Shown: positions 43,590 to 55,805, numbered from the stretch's first letter. The stretch: 64,000 nucleotides of DNA from Adenophora triphylla var. japonica (GCA_022495995.1 JAFEMH010007519.1:22613-86612), one strand, 5' to 3'. A program made the numbers and translations. The notes: generated by a model from the letters alone, not told the origin.

Positions 43590-45398
43590 GTCATGATCAA
43601 CCAGGGGAGGCGGGAAATTACCACAGGAGTCTGGCCGAGATGAGCCATCAACGGCGCCAATTGTCTTTGAGTCTCTGCATGCTTTGTCTACGAATCTCGC
43701 ATGACGTCGATCGTTCTCCTCCTGCATCTGCGTCTGAGCTGCCAAAGCATCCGCAAGCTTTGCCGCTCGCGTTTCTCCTCCTCAGCCGCGGCCTCCAGTG
43801 TCGACCCTCGGATCATGAAACGTGGGGTGGGCTACATTTCGCCGACGGCCGGTCGACGTCGACGGGCATTGCCGCCGTAATCCCCATCCCTAACACTCGG
43901 GCTCCTCTCCTTGGATGTCCACGAGAGGTGACCTCTGCCAAACATCGAGGCACGAAGGGGACGGGCTCGCCGGGAGGCGTTCCTTCGGGAACAGCGGCGG
44001 CTTGATATGCGGCTGAAAAATAAAACAAACAATTATAATCATATACACAATGTAAGGTACATAAATAAATTTACATATTCAAAATCAAGTCATTTAATGG
44101 TAGTTTTACTTACAAAGGCGTAGCGAGTCGATCGTCGGCCCATTGCGGAGGTTGATCGGGCGCTGTAGAATTCCGAATATGGGTGCTAGCGTAAACATCC
44201 ACAAAAGTGATATTCGGACCATACTCCACTTTCCTATAAATAAAATAAGCGAGATTATTACTTTGAAATTGTATATATAAATGCAACATTTAAAGCGATT
44301 TAAAAGCATGCATACACTACATTTACACTAAAATTATGGATTTCATAGCATCAACATTGGCTCCCAGCTAACATACGTACATAAACCTATTTAAAAGCAT
44401 CCATACACTACTACATTTAAATTAACATACATACCATGCGGTCGTGATGCTCGCGATCGTGAGCGTCCCCCGGTATGCAACGCCGCCGACCCCAGGAGCT
44501 GCTCTATTGGCCTTGGCACATTCGGATATAGCCTTCGCCGCGAGCGGCCCCCAATATTCGCAAAATTGACCAAACACCTCATCGGTCATAAAAGTAGGAC
44601 ACAAGGGCATTCTCCGCCGCGAGCCGAGTAGTATAATAATTTTTCTTCGTGGTACCTATAAAAAATATGAATATCTCGTAAACATATAATGATGACATTA
44701 TAAAATTAAAAGAGTATAATCATTGTTAATTAAACTAATTAAGGATAGATAAATATGTTACAAATAAAATCCGTAAATAGCTTGTGAGCCTGCTGATCGA
44801 AAACATATCTAGCCGTCGCCTCGGCGATCTACGGCGCCCAATAATATTTAGCCTACAACATATAATGATAACATTACAAAACTAAAAGAGTATAATCATT
44901 ATTAATTATAACATTTTAATAACAAACTAACATTTAAGTTTTAAATAAAAACCATTAACACATTACCTTAAACTCATCCCACGCATCGTCCTTACGCCTC
45001 TGTGGCAATTTTTTCCGATTGGGCCAAAACTCGATCATTTTTCGAGACCGCCGGTATTGCCCGATCTTAGTCCACTGGGGTGGGGTATCCACCTACAAAC
45101 AGCCAAGTATATTTATACAATAACATTTTAACTTAAATAATGAATTATATATAAAGCAAAAAGGAACCAACTTATATCAAATTAATGAAGAGTTACTTAC
45201 TGGTCATAAAGTGATGAGATCCTGACATATATCCTCCCCTCAGAATCGACGGTAGTCGAGTACCGGCCCCGGAGGTGGAGCTAGTACTCTTGTGTGAGGG
45301 GTCAACATCATCACTACCGGATCGGGACGGTTGCGTCCCGATGTCAAAGTGTAAATGGGCTTGGTCCTCTTACCCTTGCCCTTTCTACTAGAACTCAT
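43590..45398 (-). pseudogene. TNP1-like / plant En/Spm transposase of CACTA-2
   Basis: Probable start MSSSRKGKGKRTKPIYTL at 45398. Exon-like blocks: 45398 to about 45200; 45093-44970 (TPPQWTKIGQYRRSRKMIEF, PNRKKLPQRRKDDAWDEFK); 44850-44770 (AEATARYVFDQQAHKL); 44650-44440; 44230-44115; and 43995-43545 (LADALAAQTQMQEENDRRHA, coiled-coil-like). Intron-like AT-rich gaps separate them. Pattern equals the Transposase_24 family gene of CACTA elements. A stop after about 45240 and other frame breaks suggest it is dead, though a splice model could rescue some. Confidence 0.6.
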
Positions 45399-45769
45399 AT
45401 ACGTATTACGGTAAAAATATTAAAATATACAACTTTAACAATAGGAAACAATATATTCACAATACATCTAAAACTTTAAAGTTCTAATAATCTAAAGCAT
45501 TCACAATACATATAAAACTTTAAACTATTAATAATATAAAGCATTCACAATACATATAAAACTTTAAAGTTCTAATAATCTAAAGCATTCACAATATATA
45601 TAAAACGACGGATATTAAAAATAATCTAAAGTATTCACAATACATATGAAACTTTAAAGTTCTAATAATCTAAAGCATTCACAATACATATAAAACTTTA
45701 AAGTTCTAATAATCTAAAGCATTCACAATACAATTTTAAACTTTAAACTATTATTAATCTTCGTCCCCA

Positions 45770-48310
45770 TCATCATCTTGGACTCTGAATTACTACAAAA
45801 CTCGAGTTCTTCATCTTCGTCTTCGGACTACGATGAATCAAACTCTGGTTCCTCTTCCTCTTCCTCTTCCTCTTCCTCTTCCTCTTCCTCTTCCTCTTCC
45901 TCTTCCTCTTCCTACGATTCATCAATATCAATGTGCGCGAGATGACACGAGCGAGGCGGGGGAGTTGGCAAATTCACTTGGTAAGATATCCTCCTCGGGT
46001 TCATCAACATTTTGAGGAATATGAGTGACATCATCTAATGGATGATTAGGCGATGAAACGTTAGGTGGCAGCGGCATTTCATCCTCTTGATAGGGTGTTT
46101 CTAATGACGACTACGTAGTTGTCGACGAGGGTAGGTTGTCAATCATGCTCCTAGCCTTGGTCATCCAAAGCAGCCCACAATCCGTCGGGTCGCGGACGAG
46201 GGTAGGGAGTCATGTATACTGTTGTGCTTGAGATGCTAAGATGAAGACGTCGTCGCCATTATGTACGGACGAGTCCTTTACATCGACGAGGTCAAATATG
46301 GGGTGCTTCTTAACACCTCGCACGGCATCCCGCCAATCACAATTGAACAAGACAACAACCTTTGTTTCTACCGAAATACTCCACCTCGACTACTTCTTTC
46401 GGGACGCCATAATAATCATTCCCTATAAGCTTCACACCGCTATTCCACGTCAATTTAGAGCCCCGTAAGCTTTGGTATGAAACACATAGCCATTCACGAA
46501 ATAACCGTTGTATAAATGAACGTTCAAGTACGGAGATGATGCTAAATGTCTTAACCTCGCGGCTTTGGCATCACCGGATGTTCGGCTATCTATAAGACAA
46601 TATTGTAACCAATTTAATACAATTTTAAGATTGAATGTTTAAAGAAGTGTATAGAATAAATTTGAATGAAATGAAATATTTACATATTTCCTTAGCCGAG
46701 TTGGAAATTCTCTTTACTGTCTAGTTGCGATGAGTTACGGAGATAAATCCTGAGCTAAATCTTCAAACATTACGCAATAGGGTTAAACAAGGCATTTCAT
46801 ATGCGGGTAATTAAACATGCATAATTTAATCGACGAGGCGTAAACATAACATCAATGACTTACTTGATATATTCCCCAACCTCGTCGCAGTTAAGAAGAA
46901 CATACGTTTCGACCGCGGCAAACTCTTTAGCGGTTAACGTACGCGTACCAACCCGTTTGCGGAGCAACCGACCGGGGGATGAAAATACGAGATGTTTCCC
47001 TTAGACGGAAAACCACCATCGTAATTGCGGCCAACCCTAGTCAATCTCGTATCAACATCGGGAGGAAAATATGTTCCGACAAAGGCAACAATCTCATCTA
47101 TGATAACTTGACCTGCGAAATTGAGGCCTCGACCATGGCCCTATTGCTCATCTTCCTTTTCAATTGGCCTAGATACCTAAAAGTCATTCGTAGATTAAAA
47201 CATAAATAATGTTAAAGAAGGTATATTGTTAACGCTCAAATTATTTAGAAATAGAATAAATTCAATTACCTCTCAAATGGATACATCCATCCGTATTGAA
47301 GCTGGACCACCGACTCTAGCTTCGTATGCCAAGTGTACCGGTAAATGCTCCATAGAATCAAAGAATGAAGGAGGAAATATCTTCTCAAGTTTGCACAAAG
47401 TCACTACGATGCTCTCCTCAAGCTTTTTCATGTGATCGACACGCATTGTGGTCGATGTTAACGCTCGGAAAAACTCACTTAACTCTGTTAACGCCACCCG
47501 GATATTGTCGGGCAAGAGACCACTGAGCAATCGGAAGTAGCCTATCCGGCCAAAACGTGGCAATCGTGACTCTTCAAACCACACTTTCCCTCCTCTACAT
47601 TGACACGATTACCAATGTTAGACGCGTAACCATCAGGAAGCCTTAAATCCTTGAGCCATTTCGGGAGGAGGAGCTTCTTTTCCTTTGTAAGCACGTATTG
47701 AGCCATCGGTCTAAGCGGTTTTACCATTGACGTATACCAAGTCTAAGGCCGGCCGCTTACAGATTTCCTTAAGGTCCTTTCGAGCCTTTTCGTTGTCTTT
47801 AGTTGTTCTCTTGAAATCCATCAACGTGTTAAAAACATTATCGAATACATTCTTCTCAATGTGCATCACGTCAAGGTTATGTCGAATGAGATTTGTTTTC
47901 CAGTATGGCAGCTCCCAAAATATACTCCTCTTGATCCAGTTATGGGTAGTCCCAAACCCTTGTATTTTGGTCTTCGAAAACTTTTTCCCCCACCGAGGAT
48001 CGGGCAATCTAGATACCTCCTCATAGACCGTGTCACCACTTAAACGAATCGGTGCCTCATCATGGTCAATCTTGTTCTTTTTAAACGCATTCTTCTGGGT
48101 CCTGAATGGGTGGTCCTTCGGAAGAAATTGTCTATGGCAATCGAACCAACATGGTTTTCCAGAGTGCGTGAGCGTGAAAGACTTTGTGTCACTCATACAA
48201 TACGGACAGGCCAACTTCCCGTGGGTGCTCCAACCCGATAACATCCCATATGCAGGGAAGTCATTAACTGTCCACATCAACGCAGCCTTCATACAATACG
48301 GACAGGCCAA
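45770..48310 (-). pseudogene. TNP2-type transposase of CACTA-2, 5'-truncated
   Basis: Open block 48310-47711: AALMWTVNDFPAYGMLSGWS, THGKLACPYCM, CHRQFLPKDHPFR, IFWELPYWKTN, RHNLDVMHIEKNV, clear TNP2 core. Then 47730-47273 (FFDSMEHLPVHLAYEARVGG, DUF4218), 47175-46920 (LKRKMSNRAMVEASI, YFPPDVDTRLTRVGRN), 46500-46250 (NGYVFHTKAYGAL, DYYGVPKEVVEVEYFGRNKG, DUF4216) and an acidic Glu-rich tail to about 45770. Stops and frameshifts occur in the DUF4218 and DUF4216 parts. The N-terminal half of TNP2 is absent: upstream of 48290 the sequence becomes an unrelated stem-loop repeat. Confidence 0.85.
45838..45914 (-). repeat. (AGGAAG)n hexanucleotide run encoding poly-Glu
   Basis: About twelve CTTCCT units on plus, so AGGAAG on the coding strand of TNP2, giving a Glu-rich acidic tail comparable to the Asp-rich tail of the first CACTA's TNP2. 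Confidence 0.88.
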
Positions 48311-49060
48311 CTTCCCATGGGTGAAAGACTTTGTATCTTCTACAAACTGAAGTTGGGGATTTTCTTATTTTCTGATTAATTGCTAAATCTACTTTCAAAG
48401 TTTCAATCTTTGGACCTAATGCTTGTGCAAAAAACTTGAGATTTTCCACTCCAGCATAACCCCATGGTAGTGGTTGTACGTGATAGTAGTGGAGTTGGAT
48501 TAAAAGACTTGAAAATTAGATATTTAGTAACTTTTTAGCTTTTTATCATTAAAAGACTTGAAAATTAGATATTTAAATACTTATCTAATTGTTGCATATG
48601 TAACATGTTATGTTTACTAAATATGTAACATGTTATATTTACTAAATATAACATGTTACACCAGTGGAAAATATCAAGTCTATTGCACAAGCATTTGGCC
48701 CAATGATTGAAACTTTAAAAGTAGATTTACTATTATAATTAATCAAAAAACAAGAAAATCCCCAAGCTACGGTTTTGTATCTTCTACAAGCGAAGTTGGG
48801 GATTTTCTTGTTTTTGATTAATTGCTAAATCTACTTTCAAAGTTTCAATCTTTGGACCTAATGCTTGTGCAAAAAACTTGAGATTTTCCACTCCAAAGAT
48901 AACCCCATGGTAGTGGTTGTACGTGATAGTAGTGGAGTTGGATTAAAAGACTTGAAAATTAGATATTTAGTAACTTATCTAATTGTTGCATATGTAACAT
49001 GTTATGTTTACTAAATATGTAACATGTTATGTTTACTAAATATAACATGTTACATATTTG
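48288..49060. repeat. Duplicated and inverted block upstream of truncated TNP2
   Basis: Copy A, 48333-48540, and copy B, 48777-48985, are direct repeats (GTTGGGGATTTTCTT, CTTTCAAAGTTTCAATCTTTG, CTTGAGATTTTCCACTCC). Copy C, 48661-48775, is an inverted partial copy. ATAACATGTTAT-type palindromes follow A and B. In addition, 48176-48220 of TNP2 is partly duplicated at 48290-48345 (ACAATACGGACAGGCCAACT). Confidence 0.8.
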
Positions 49061-49544
49061 ATTATGAGTACGGTTATTTATCGTTTTCTTTATAGTGGCA
49101 TATGTTTTCTTCTATTCGTTAATATTACTAACATATGTTTTCTTCTATTCGTTAATATTACTAAATATGTAACAAACTAGGATACGGTAAACCGTATCCT
49201 AATTTGTTTCATATAAGGTGCATCTAGGTACCGGGATTGATATCGTGCGCTCAAACGTAGGCGACATAATCACCGTCTGCGATGCCGTCAATCGCCCCAA
49301 AATGAGATCTAGAACTAGATGTTCCTAAACTATTTCATCCACGGTTTTCTTACTTATTTGTTTGTAATTGAGATCAATTAAAGTCTCGACTCATGATCAT
49401 TCGTGCTTACTTTTATTAGTTTAATATATTTGTTTTATTAGTTTAATATATTTGTTGGGTTATCAAAATTGTTATTATTCTTCCTAATTCTTTTAAATGG
49501 ATATTTAATGTGATTTGTACCAAGCAAAATGAGTTCGTGTGAAA
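49061..49544. other. CACTA-2 spacer with a perfect hairpin
   Basis: No gene seen. At 49179-49200 AGGATACGGT and ACCGTATCCT form a perfect 10-bp stem with a 2-nt loop. Confidence 0.6.
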
Positions 49545-49845
49545 TCTATAGTATAAATTAAACCCCTCCGTGAACAGTTCTATGAACAGTTCCGGAGGGG
49601 TTTTTCCCTATTTTGCCCTCACTATTTAGTCTGTTTCCCATTTTGCCCTTAAAACGTAAATGGGCTTTGGATTTGGGCTAAGACTTTGGGTTTGGGCTAA
49701 GAGTGGGCTTTAGGAGGGTTTACTTAAATTAATTGCGTAACTGATATTTTTTTATTTTTTTTTTAAATTTAAAAAAAAAAAATAATATGAAAAAAAAACA
49801 AAAAAAAAATACACCCGTGTGCTTGGACACGGGCATATGTACTAG
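49545..49845 (+). mobile_element. Miniature Helitron inside CACTA-2
   Basis: Starts TCTATAGTATAAATTAAACC after an A, ends hairpin CCCGTGT...ACACGGG, spacer, ACTAG before a T. 301 bp. Interior has CTATTTTGCCCTCACT and CATTTTGCCC as in the other two copies, plus an inverted CCCCTCCG/CGGAGGGG pair. Confidence 0.88.
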
Positions 49846-51300
49846 TAATAACATATAAAGCAGATTCAAGGTGGTCTCAGTCTAAGTTGATCTTAAAGTT
49901 AGCACTTCCACACTCACTCTAGCAACTGCTCTATGGACACAAGATTACATTGTCTAGATTGTGCTCCTCCTCTTAAAGTACATTCTGGACCTTCCATCCA
50001 TTTTATTCACATACTGTTTTACAAGGGTGTAAGAAAATGCAACACAAGTTCTAATCTCATAGTATATTTTCATAGTTTGCACAAAAGAGGTCCAAGATTA
50101 ATTAACTCTCTTAGGATAAACATTAATGAAAAGATAATTTTGGATAAAATTATCTTGAAATTTGTTGTCGTATATTATACTACTCCCTCCATACCATAAA
50201 TTTTGCAATTTATACGTCAACGTGCTTTGCTTGTTAGTACGTTGTTTATACCACAGTAATATTGCACTAAGACTATATTTATTTTTTAATTCAGAAATGT
50301 GACCGTAAAGCATAGAACATTATTATTTGGGATGATTGCTAATGATTCTTGGGTGTTCTAAGAAGGAATGACTTGCAAAGGAGGCGATTCTTCCTCTTTT
50401 CTTTTTTCATCTAACTCTAACTAGGGTGCAAACTTGAGCCATTGTTCCAACTTTGATCTTAAGCTTTAGGCCATCTCGTATACTTGATTACTCCAACTAT
50501 GTTCTAATTAATGTATCCCACTTCACTAAATTGGTATCATTGTTCAACAATCATAAAATGGTATTAAGCCATTTGTGGTTATGTAAGTGTGTTTAATATT
50601 ACATAACATGATTCAAAAAAAGTTAAGCTGCAAATGATTGCGTAAGCGTAAAAAGCCGCATTTTGATTAACAACAACATCATCTGCCCCCCCCCTACACA
50701 AACCAGCCTCCAGACAACAAAAACACATAAAACCCAATCCAGTTAAATCAACAACCAATTTCTTGAAATTTCTTGAAATCGATTAAAAAACAAGAGAGAG
50801 AAATCGATGAAGAGGGAATCGAAATACCTGGTTGATGAATACGAGAGAAGAGAGAGAAATTGACCGTGGAAGGAGGCGGACGGACCAACGGAGACGACGG
50901 CGTGAGACGGTGGAGAGGTGGACGGAACCACTAGATTGGCAAAAATACGGGGAACCCTAGATTGGCAAAAACCGCATCGGCACTATAATTGATGAACAAA
51001 AATACAATCGAATGTAGTTTAACAAGGGAAATCACGTACCTTGAAGAAGAGAGCTAGGATTGAGAAATTGGATCGCTTCGAGAGGGAGAGAGAGACGCGA
51101 GATGGTGAAGACGGTGGAGATGGTGGACGGCGAAGCTTCGTCACGGCGGAGACGGTGGAGAGGTGGACGACGGCGCGCGATTCTTCTTCTAGGTCGCGAG
51201 AGAGAGCGGGAAGAGAGAGAAAGCGGGAAGAGAGAGAGAGGGAAATTGATACGTAATTGATATACGGGGGGATTAAATGAGTTTTTATAATTTCCCCCAG
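49846..51300. other. CACTA-2 5' region with a doubled GAGAGA/ACGGTGGAGAGGTGGACG leader
   Basis: No intact gene. Two related G/A-rich blocks at 50790-50935 and 51040-51245 share AGACGGTGGAGAGGTGGACG and GAGAGAGAGAAATTG. By position (upstream of the minus-strand genes) these are likely a leader exon or promoter duplicate, as in the first CACTA. A half-Stowaway end (CTCCCTCCATACC) is at 50183. Confidence 0.5.
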
Positions 51301-51304
51301 ACGG

Positions 51305-51505
51305 AATATTGGCCAGCTAAATATTAATTATAGCGGCGGAAATTAAATTCCGACGCTATAATTAATATTTAGCGGCGGAATATTCCGTCGTAAATCCGAC
51401 GCTAAACTATGCGTACGCTCACTGGATCGATGACATGGCACTCTCAGACGGAAATTTCCGCCGTGATTTTAAATTCGGCGACGGAAATTTCCGCCGCTAT
51501 TATTA
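51305..51505. repeat. Internal block of CACTA-2 subterminal-type repeats
   Basis: AGCGGCGGAAATT, TTCCGACGCT and GACGGAAATTTCCGCCG units identical in type to those at both ends, but 4.3 kb from the right TIR. They mark the inner end of the right subterminal region before the palindromic block expanded it. Confidence 0.85.
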
Positions 51506-51949
51506 ATAAATATAATTGTTTTCATTATATTTTTGAAAAATAAATAAATCATTAATATTTATTAATTTTAATTTAATAAATATCATTATTTTTATTTATA
51601 TAATAACAAATAAATCATAAATATTTATGATATTTTTGAAAAAATAAATAAATCATAAATATTAATTAATTTTAATTTTATAATTGATGATAATTTTTAT
51701 TTATATAAAATATGAAAGTTATTTTAAATTACTCTCAAAAAAATAAATATGAGTCAATAAATATTATTTTTGAAAAATTTTTAATTTAATAAATATCATT
51801 ATTTTTATTTATATAAAAATAAATAAATCATAAATATTTATGATATTTTTGAAAAAATAAATAAATCATAAATATTAATTAATTTTAATTTTATAATTGA
51901 TGATAATTTTTATTTATATAAAATATGAAAGTTATTTTTATTTATATAA

Positions 51950-52812
51950 AATACCACATACCCATACTATACCACATACTACTCTGTTTATACCACATAC
52001 CACATACTATACCACATACCACTATACCTATATGCCACTGTATATCATACCACATACCCTGTACCTATATACTATACCACTATACTATACCACTACCTAT
52101 ACCACATACCATATCTTTATACCACATACCACTACATACCCTATCATACCATATACCATACCACATACCTGTCCTCTGTACCCTATACCACATCTGTATA
52201 TGCCACATGTCATACCTATACCACATGCCACATACTATGCCACATATGCCACTATACCACATGCCCTATGCCACATACCACTATACCATATACCACATCA
52301 TACCACTATCTATGCCTATACTTATACCACATACCTATACTATACCACTATACCACCACATGCCATGCCACACCTATACACATACACATATACCTTTATA
52401 CCACATATGCCACATGCCACTATGCCACATGCCACCATGCCCATGCCACTATACATGTACCACTATCCACATGCACATACCACATGCCACATGCCACATA
52501 CCATACATGCCTATACCACTATACCTATACACTATCTGTTTATGCCACATGCACTATTACTCTACCACATACACTATCTGTACCTATACCACATACACAT
52601 ACCTGTGTATACTATACCACTATACTATACATTATACCACATACACACATACCTATACCACATGCCACTATCTGTTTATGCCACATGCCACATGCCACTG
52701 TACCTACATCTTATACCACATACTCACTATACCACATGCACACATGCCACATACCACTATGAAACTACCTATACCCCCATACCACATACCACACATACCT
52801 ATACCCTATGCA
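51950..52812 (+). repeat. Low-complexity CCACATACCACTATACC repeat
   Basis: 860 bp of irregular ACCACAT, ACTATACC, TGCCACATGCC units, open in three forward frames (Pro-His-Thr-Tyr-rich) only because the repeat contains no stop. Not a gene. Confidence 0.92.
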
Positions 52813-52813
52813 G

Positions 52814-53112
52814 GGGTTAGGGTTTAGGAGTTAGGGTTAGAGATTTAGGGGTTGGAGTTAGATTAGGGTTAAGTTTAGGAGTTTAGGGTTTAGGAGTTTA
52901 AGTTATGGAGTTAGGGCTTTAGGGAGTTAGGGTTTAGGGTTTAGGGTTAGGATTTAGGGTTTAGGGTTTAGGGTTAGGAGTTTAGGGTTTAGGGTTTAGG
53001 GGTTAGGGTTTAGGGTTTAGGGTTTAGGGAGTTTAGGGTTGGGGATTTACAGGAGTTTGGGGTTTAGGGTTAAGGGTTAGGAGTTTGGGGTAGGGAATTT
53101 AGGGTTAGGGTT
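52814..53112 (+). repeat. Interstitial telomere-like TTTAGGG repeats
   Basis: About 300 bp dominated by TTTAGGG and TTAGGG variants (GGGTTTAGGGTTTAGGGTT near 52930 and 53000), the plant telomere repeat in degenerate form. Confidence 0.9.
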
Positions 53113-53440
53113 TATCTAAAACAAGGAACTAACCAACTATTGGGCAATTAGGGATTATTGTCATAAGTCATAACTAAGATATCCAGGAAAACAAAACAAG
53201 GAACTAACGACTATTGAAAGACACTCTGGAGATTATTGTCTCATAAGTCATAACTAAGATATCCGAAAACAAAAACAAGGAACTAACCTTGACTATTAGA
53301 CAACACTCTGGAGATTATTGTCTCATAAGTCATAACTAAGATATCCGAAAACAAAAACAAGGAACTAACCAACTATTAAGACAACACTCTGGAGATTAAT
53401 ATTGTCTCATAAGTCATAACTAAGATATCCGAGAAAACAA
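53113..53440 (+). repeat. ~75-bp minisatellite
   Basis: Four units with AAAACAAGGAACTAACC, CACTCTGGAGATTATTGTC and TCATAAGTCATAACTAAGAT. One inverse copy is in the right arm (54405-54480). Confidence 0.88.
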
Positions 53441-54011
53441 AGACCCACATCATTCTTTGCTTTGAGCACTGCTGTGCTCTCTGGCCCCACCGTGCATGTC
53501 ATCATCTACATCGTAAGCTTCAATGTTGACATCGTGAAGGGTTGTCTCCTCGCACTCATCATCAAGCTCCATATACATCATCTGCGATGAAGGCTTAGGA
53601 GCGGCACACCCTCTAGGGCCTTGCATTGTACGGGAGAAGAAGGTCTTGGAAGTGGTTGTGGAGAAGGGTATGCAAAATGGACGAGAAAATTACATTCCCA
53701 CACGAGAAGCCGATGAAGCTCTGACACTCTTCTTGGAGACATAGTCTTTGTACTACAACGAAAGAGCACCCAAAGTTCAAGCGAAAGGGTGATGACATAT
53801 TTGTTAGGGGCTAAATATCGTTTACCTAAATTCCAAGTGAGTCGAATGCAAAATCTCTCCTTTTCAATTTCGGATCTACAAAAGCTAAATATCGTTTACC
53901 TAAATTCCAAGTTGGCGCTCATTTAAAATTTCAAAATTTCCGAACGAACAACAAGCGGATAATCCAATTCAAACTTTCAAACCAAATTAATCGGACACCT
54001 CTAAATCCCTC

Positions 54012-54016
54012 TCTCC

Positions 54017-54047
<31 letters not shown>

Positions 54048-54050
54048 CGA
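54012..54050 (+). repeat. (CT)n microsatellite
   Basis: About 30-40 bp of CT in the spacer of the palindrome. Confidence 0.9.
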
Positions 54051-54256
54051 CAATTGAATTTGAAAAAACAAATATCGAGCCGCTCTTACCACAGTGCTAT
54101 TTCATCTTTAATTTCGGGTAATTCCACATTTCAATTCTAGTCCGCTTCTGTGCAGGTCCGAATGCGGGTTCGACTTCCCAGATTCCTTGACTTCCGAACA
54201 ATGCAAGGCCACTGAGGGTGTCTTTGCCTCTAAGCCTTCATCGCGGATGACGAGAT

Positions 54257-54454
54257 ATGGAGCTTGATGATGAGTGCGAGGAGACAACCCTTCACGATGT
54301 CAACATTGAAGCTTACGATGTAGATGATGACATGCGCGGTGGTGGGGGCCGAGAGAGCACGGTGTGCTCAGGCGGTAATGATGTGGGTCTTTGTTTTACG
54401 GATATCTTAGTCATGACTTATGAGACAATATTAATCTCCGTGAGTGTTGTCTAA
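54257..54454 (+). pseudogene. Acidic coding-like fragment in the right palindrome arm
   Basis: Encodes MELDDECEETTLHDVNIEAYDVDDDM. An inverse copy is at 53440-53600, which runs through without the later frame. The Asp/Glu-rich composition resembles tails of CACTA proteins, but no domain is recognised. Likely a captured or element-derived exon. Confidence 0.4.
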
Positions 54455-54537
54455 TAGTTGGTTAGTTCCTTGTTTTGGACTAATCTTGTTTTTGTTTTAT
54501 TTTGGATAAAAATTTAAAATTGTATGCAATTTACCAA

Positions 54538-55095
54538 TTTGGGAATAGGGTATAGTGTATAGGAGTATAGGGAAGTATAAGGGTATAGGGTATAGAGTAT
54601 AGTGTATAGTGTATAGTGTATAAGTATAGGGTATAGGAGTATAGGAAGTATAGGGTTTAGGAAGTATAGGGTATAGGGTATAGGAGTATAAGGGTATATA
54701 GGGTATATGTATAGGATATAAGTATAGGGTATAGTATAGGGTATAGGGTATAGAGGCATAGAGAGCATAGGGCATAGGGTATAGAGGCATAGGGCATAGG
54801 GCATAGGGCATAGAGGCGTAGAGGCGTAGGGTATAGAGCATGGGTATAGGGCATAGACATAGGGCATAGGGTATAGGGTATAGGGCATAGGGTATAGGGG
54901 TATAGGGCATATATAGGGGTATAGGGTATAGGGTATAGGGGTATAGGAGTATATAGGGTATAGGGTATATGGTATAGGATATAGGGTATAGGGTATAGGG
55001 CATAGGGTATAGGGGTATAGGGCATAGGGTATAGGGTATAGGGTATAGGGTATAGGGTATATATAGTGTATAGTATATAGGGTATTAGGTTTAGG
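54538..55095 (+). repeat. Low-complexity TATAGGG repeat
   Basis: 550 bp of GGTATAGGG, GGGCATAGG and GGAGTATAG units, G-rich on plus. Open frames on the minus strand (Pro-Tyr-Thr-Leu repeats) are artefacts. Confidence 0.92.
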
Positions 55096-55334
55096 GTTTA
55101 TAATTTATTTATTTTTTCAAAAATAATATTTATTGACTCATATTTATTTTTTGAGAGTAATTTAAAATAACTTTCATATTTTATATAAATAAAAATAATG
55201 GCATTATAAAATTAAAATTAATAAATATTTATGATTTATTTATTTTTTCAAAAATATTTATGATATTTTAATGTTTTTTAGTTTGTTATTTTGTTAATTA
55301 GTTCTAAAAATAAACAAAAATTACATTTTATTAT

Positions 55335-55805
55335 CAGCAACGGAATTTTCCGACGCTGATAAATAAAAAAAATATTAAATTATCAGCGGCGGAAATATTC
55401 CGTCGGTGTTTAATAAAAAAAAAAAACATTTAATTTCACCGTCGGAAATATTCCGTCGGTGTAATATTTCAAAAAGAAAAATAAAAAATATTTTAATTTC
55501 ACCGTCGGAATATTTCCGACGCTGATAAATAAAAAAATAAAAAAATGATATATTTTCACCGGCGGAATAATTCCGTCGCTGATAAATATTTAGCGGCGGA
55601 ATATTCGGTCGGTAAATCATCCGCCAAATTAGCGGCGGAAATAAACGAATATTCGAGGAATATTCGTTTTAGCGGCGGAATTTAGCGACGGAATTAACTT
55701 CCGTCGCTAAATTTGACGCCAAAAATTTTCCGACGCTAAAGCCTATATTCCGCCGCTATTTAGCGACGGAATCTGTCCGTCGCTGATAATTCCGTCGCTA
55801 AATGA
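55335..55805. repeat. Right subterminal repeats of CACTA-2
   Basis: Units of CACCGTCGGAAATATTCCG, AGCGGCGGAA and TTCCGTCGCTAAAT run up to the right TIR. Confidence 0.92.

Larger units (their letters stand above)
51510..55330. repeat. Large imperfect palindrome in CACTA-2
   Basis: Outer arms 51590-51810 and 55120-55300 are inverse copies (AAAATATGAAAGTTATTTTA, AATATGAGTCAATAAATATT). Inner arms 53440-53600 and 54225-54395 are inverse copies of a coding-like segment (ATGAGTGCGAGGAGACAACC, GATGTCAACATTGAAGCTTA). C-rich ATACC repeats in the left arm face G-rich TATAGGG repeats in the right arm. The spacer is about 53650-54220. The left outer arm is itself duplicated (51600 and 51812). Confidence 0.82.

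Noticed and set aside
43640..44005. Plus-strand 121-codon frame
   Set aside because: Antisense of the TNP1-like gene of CACTA-2; the minus strand has the coiled-coil region and exon structure.
51897..52820. Long forward open frames of up to 307 codons rich in Tyr, His, Thr and Pro
   Set aside because: They arise from the CCACATACCACTATACC simple repeat, which lacks stops in several frames; no domain and no gene-like composition.
52814..53112. True chromosome end
   Set aside because: Repeats are degenerate, short, and embedded in a CACTA element with sequence continuing on both sides.
54497..55025. Minus-strand open frames of Pro-Tyr-Thr-Leu repeats
   Set aside because: By-product of the TATAGGG low-complexity repeat.
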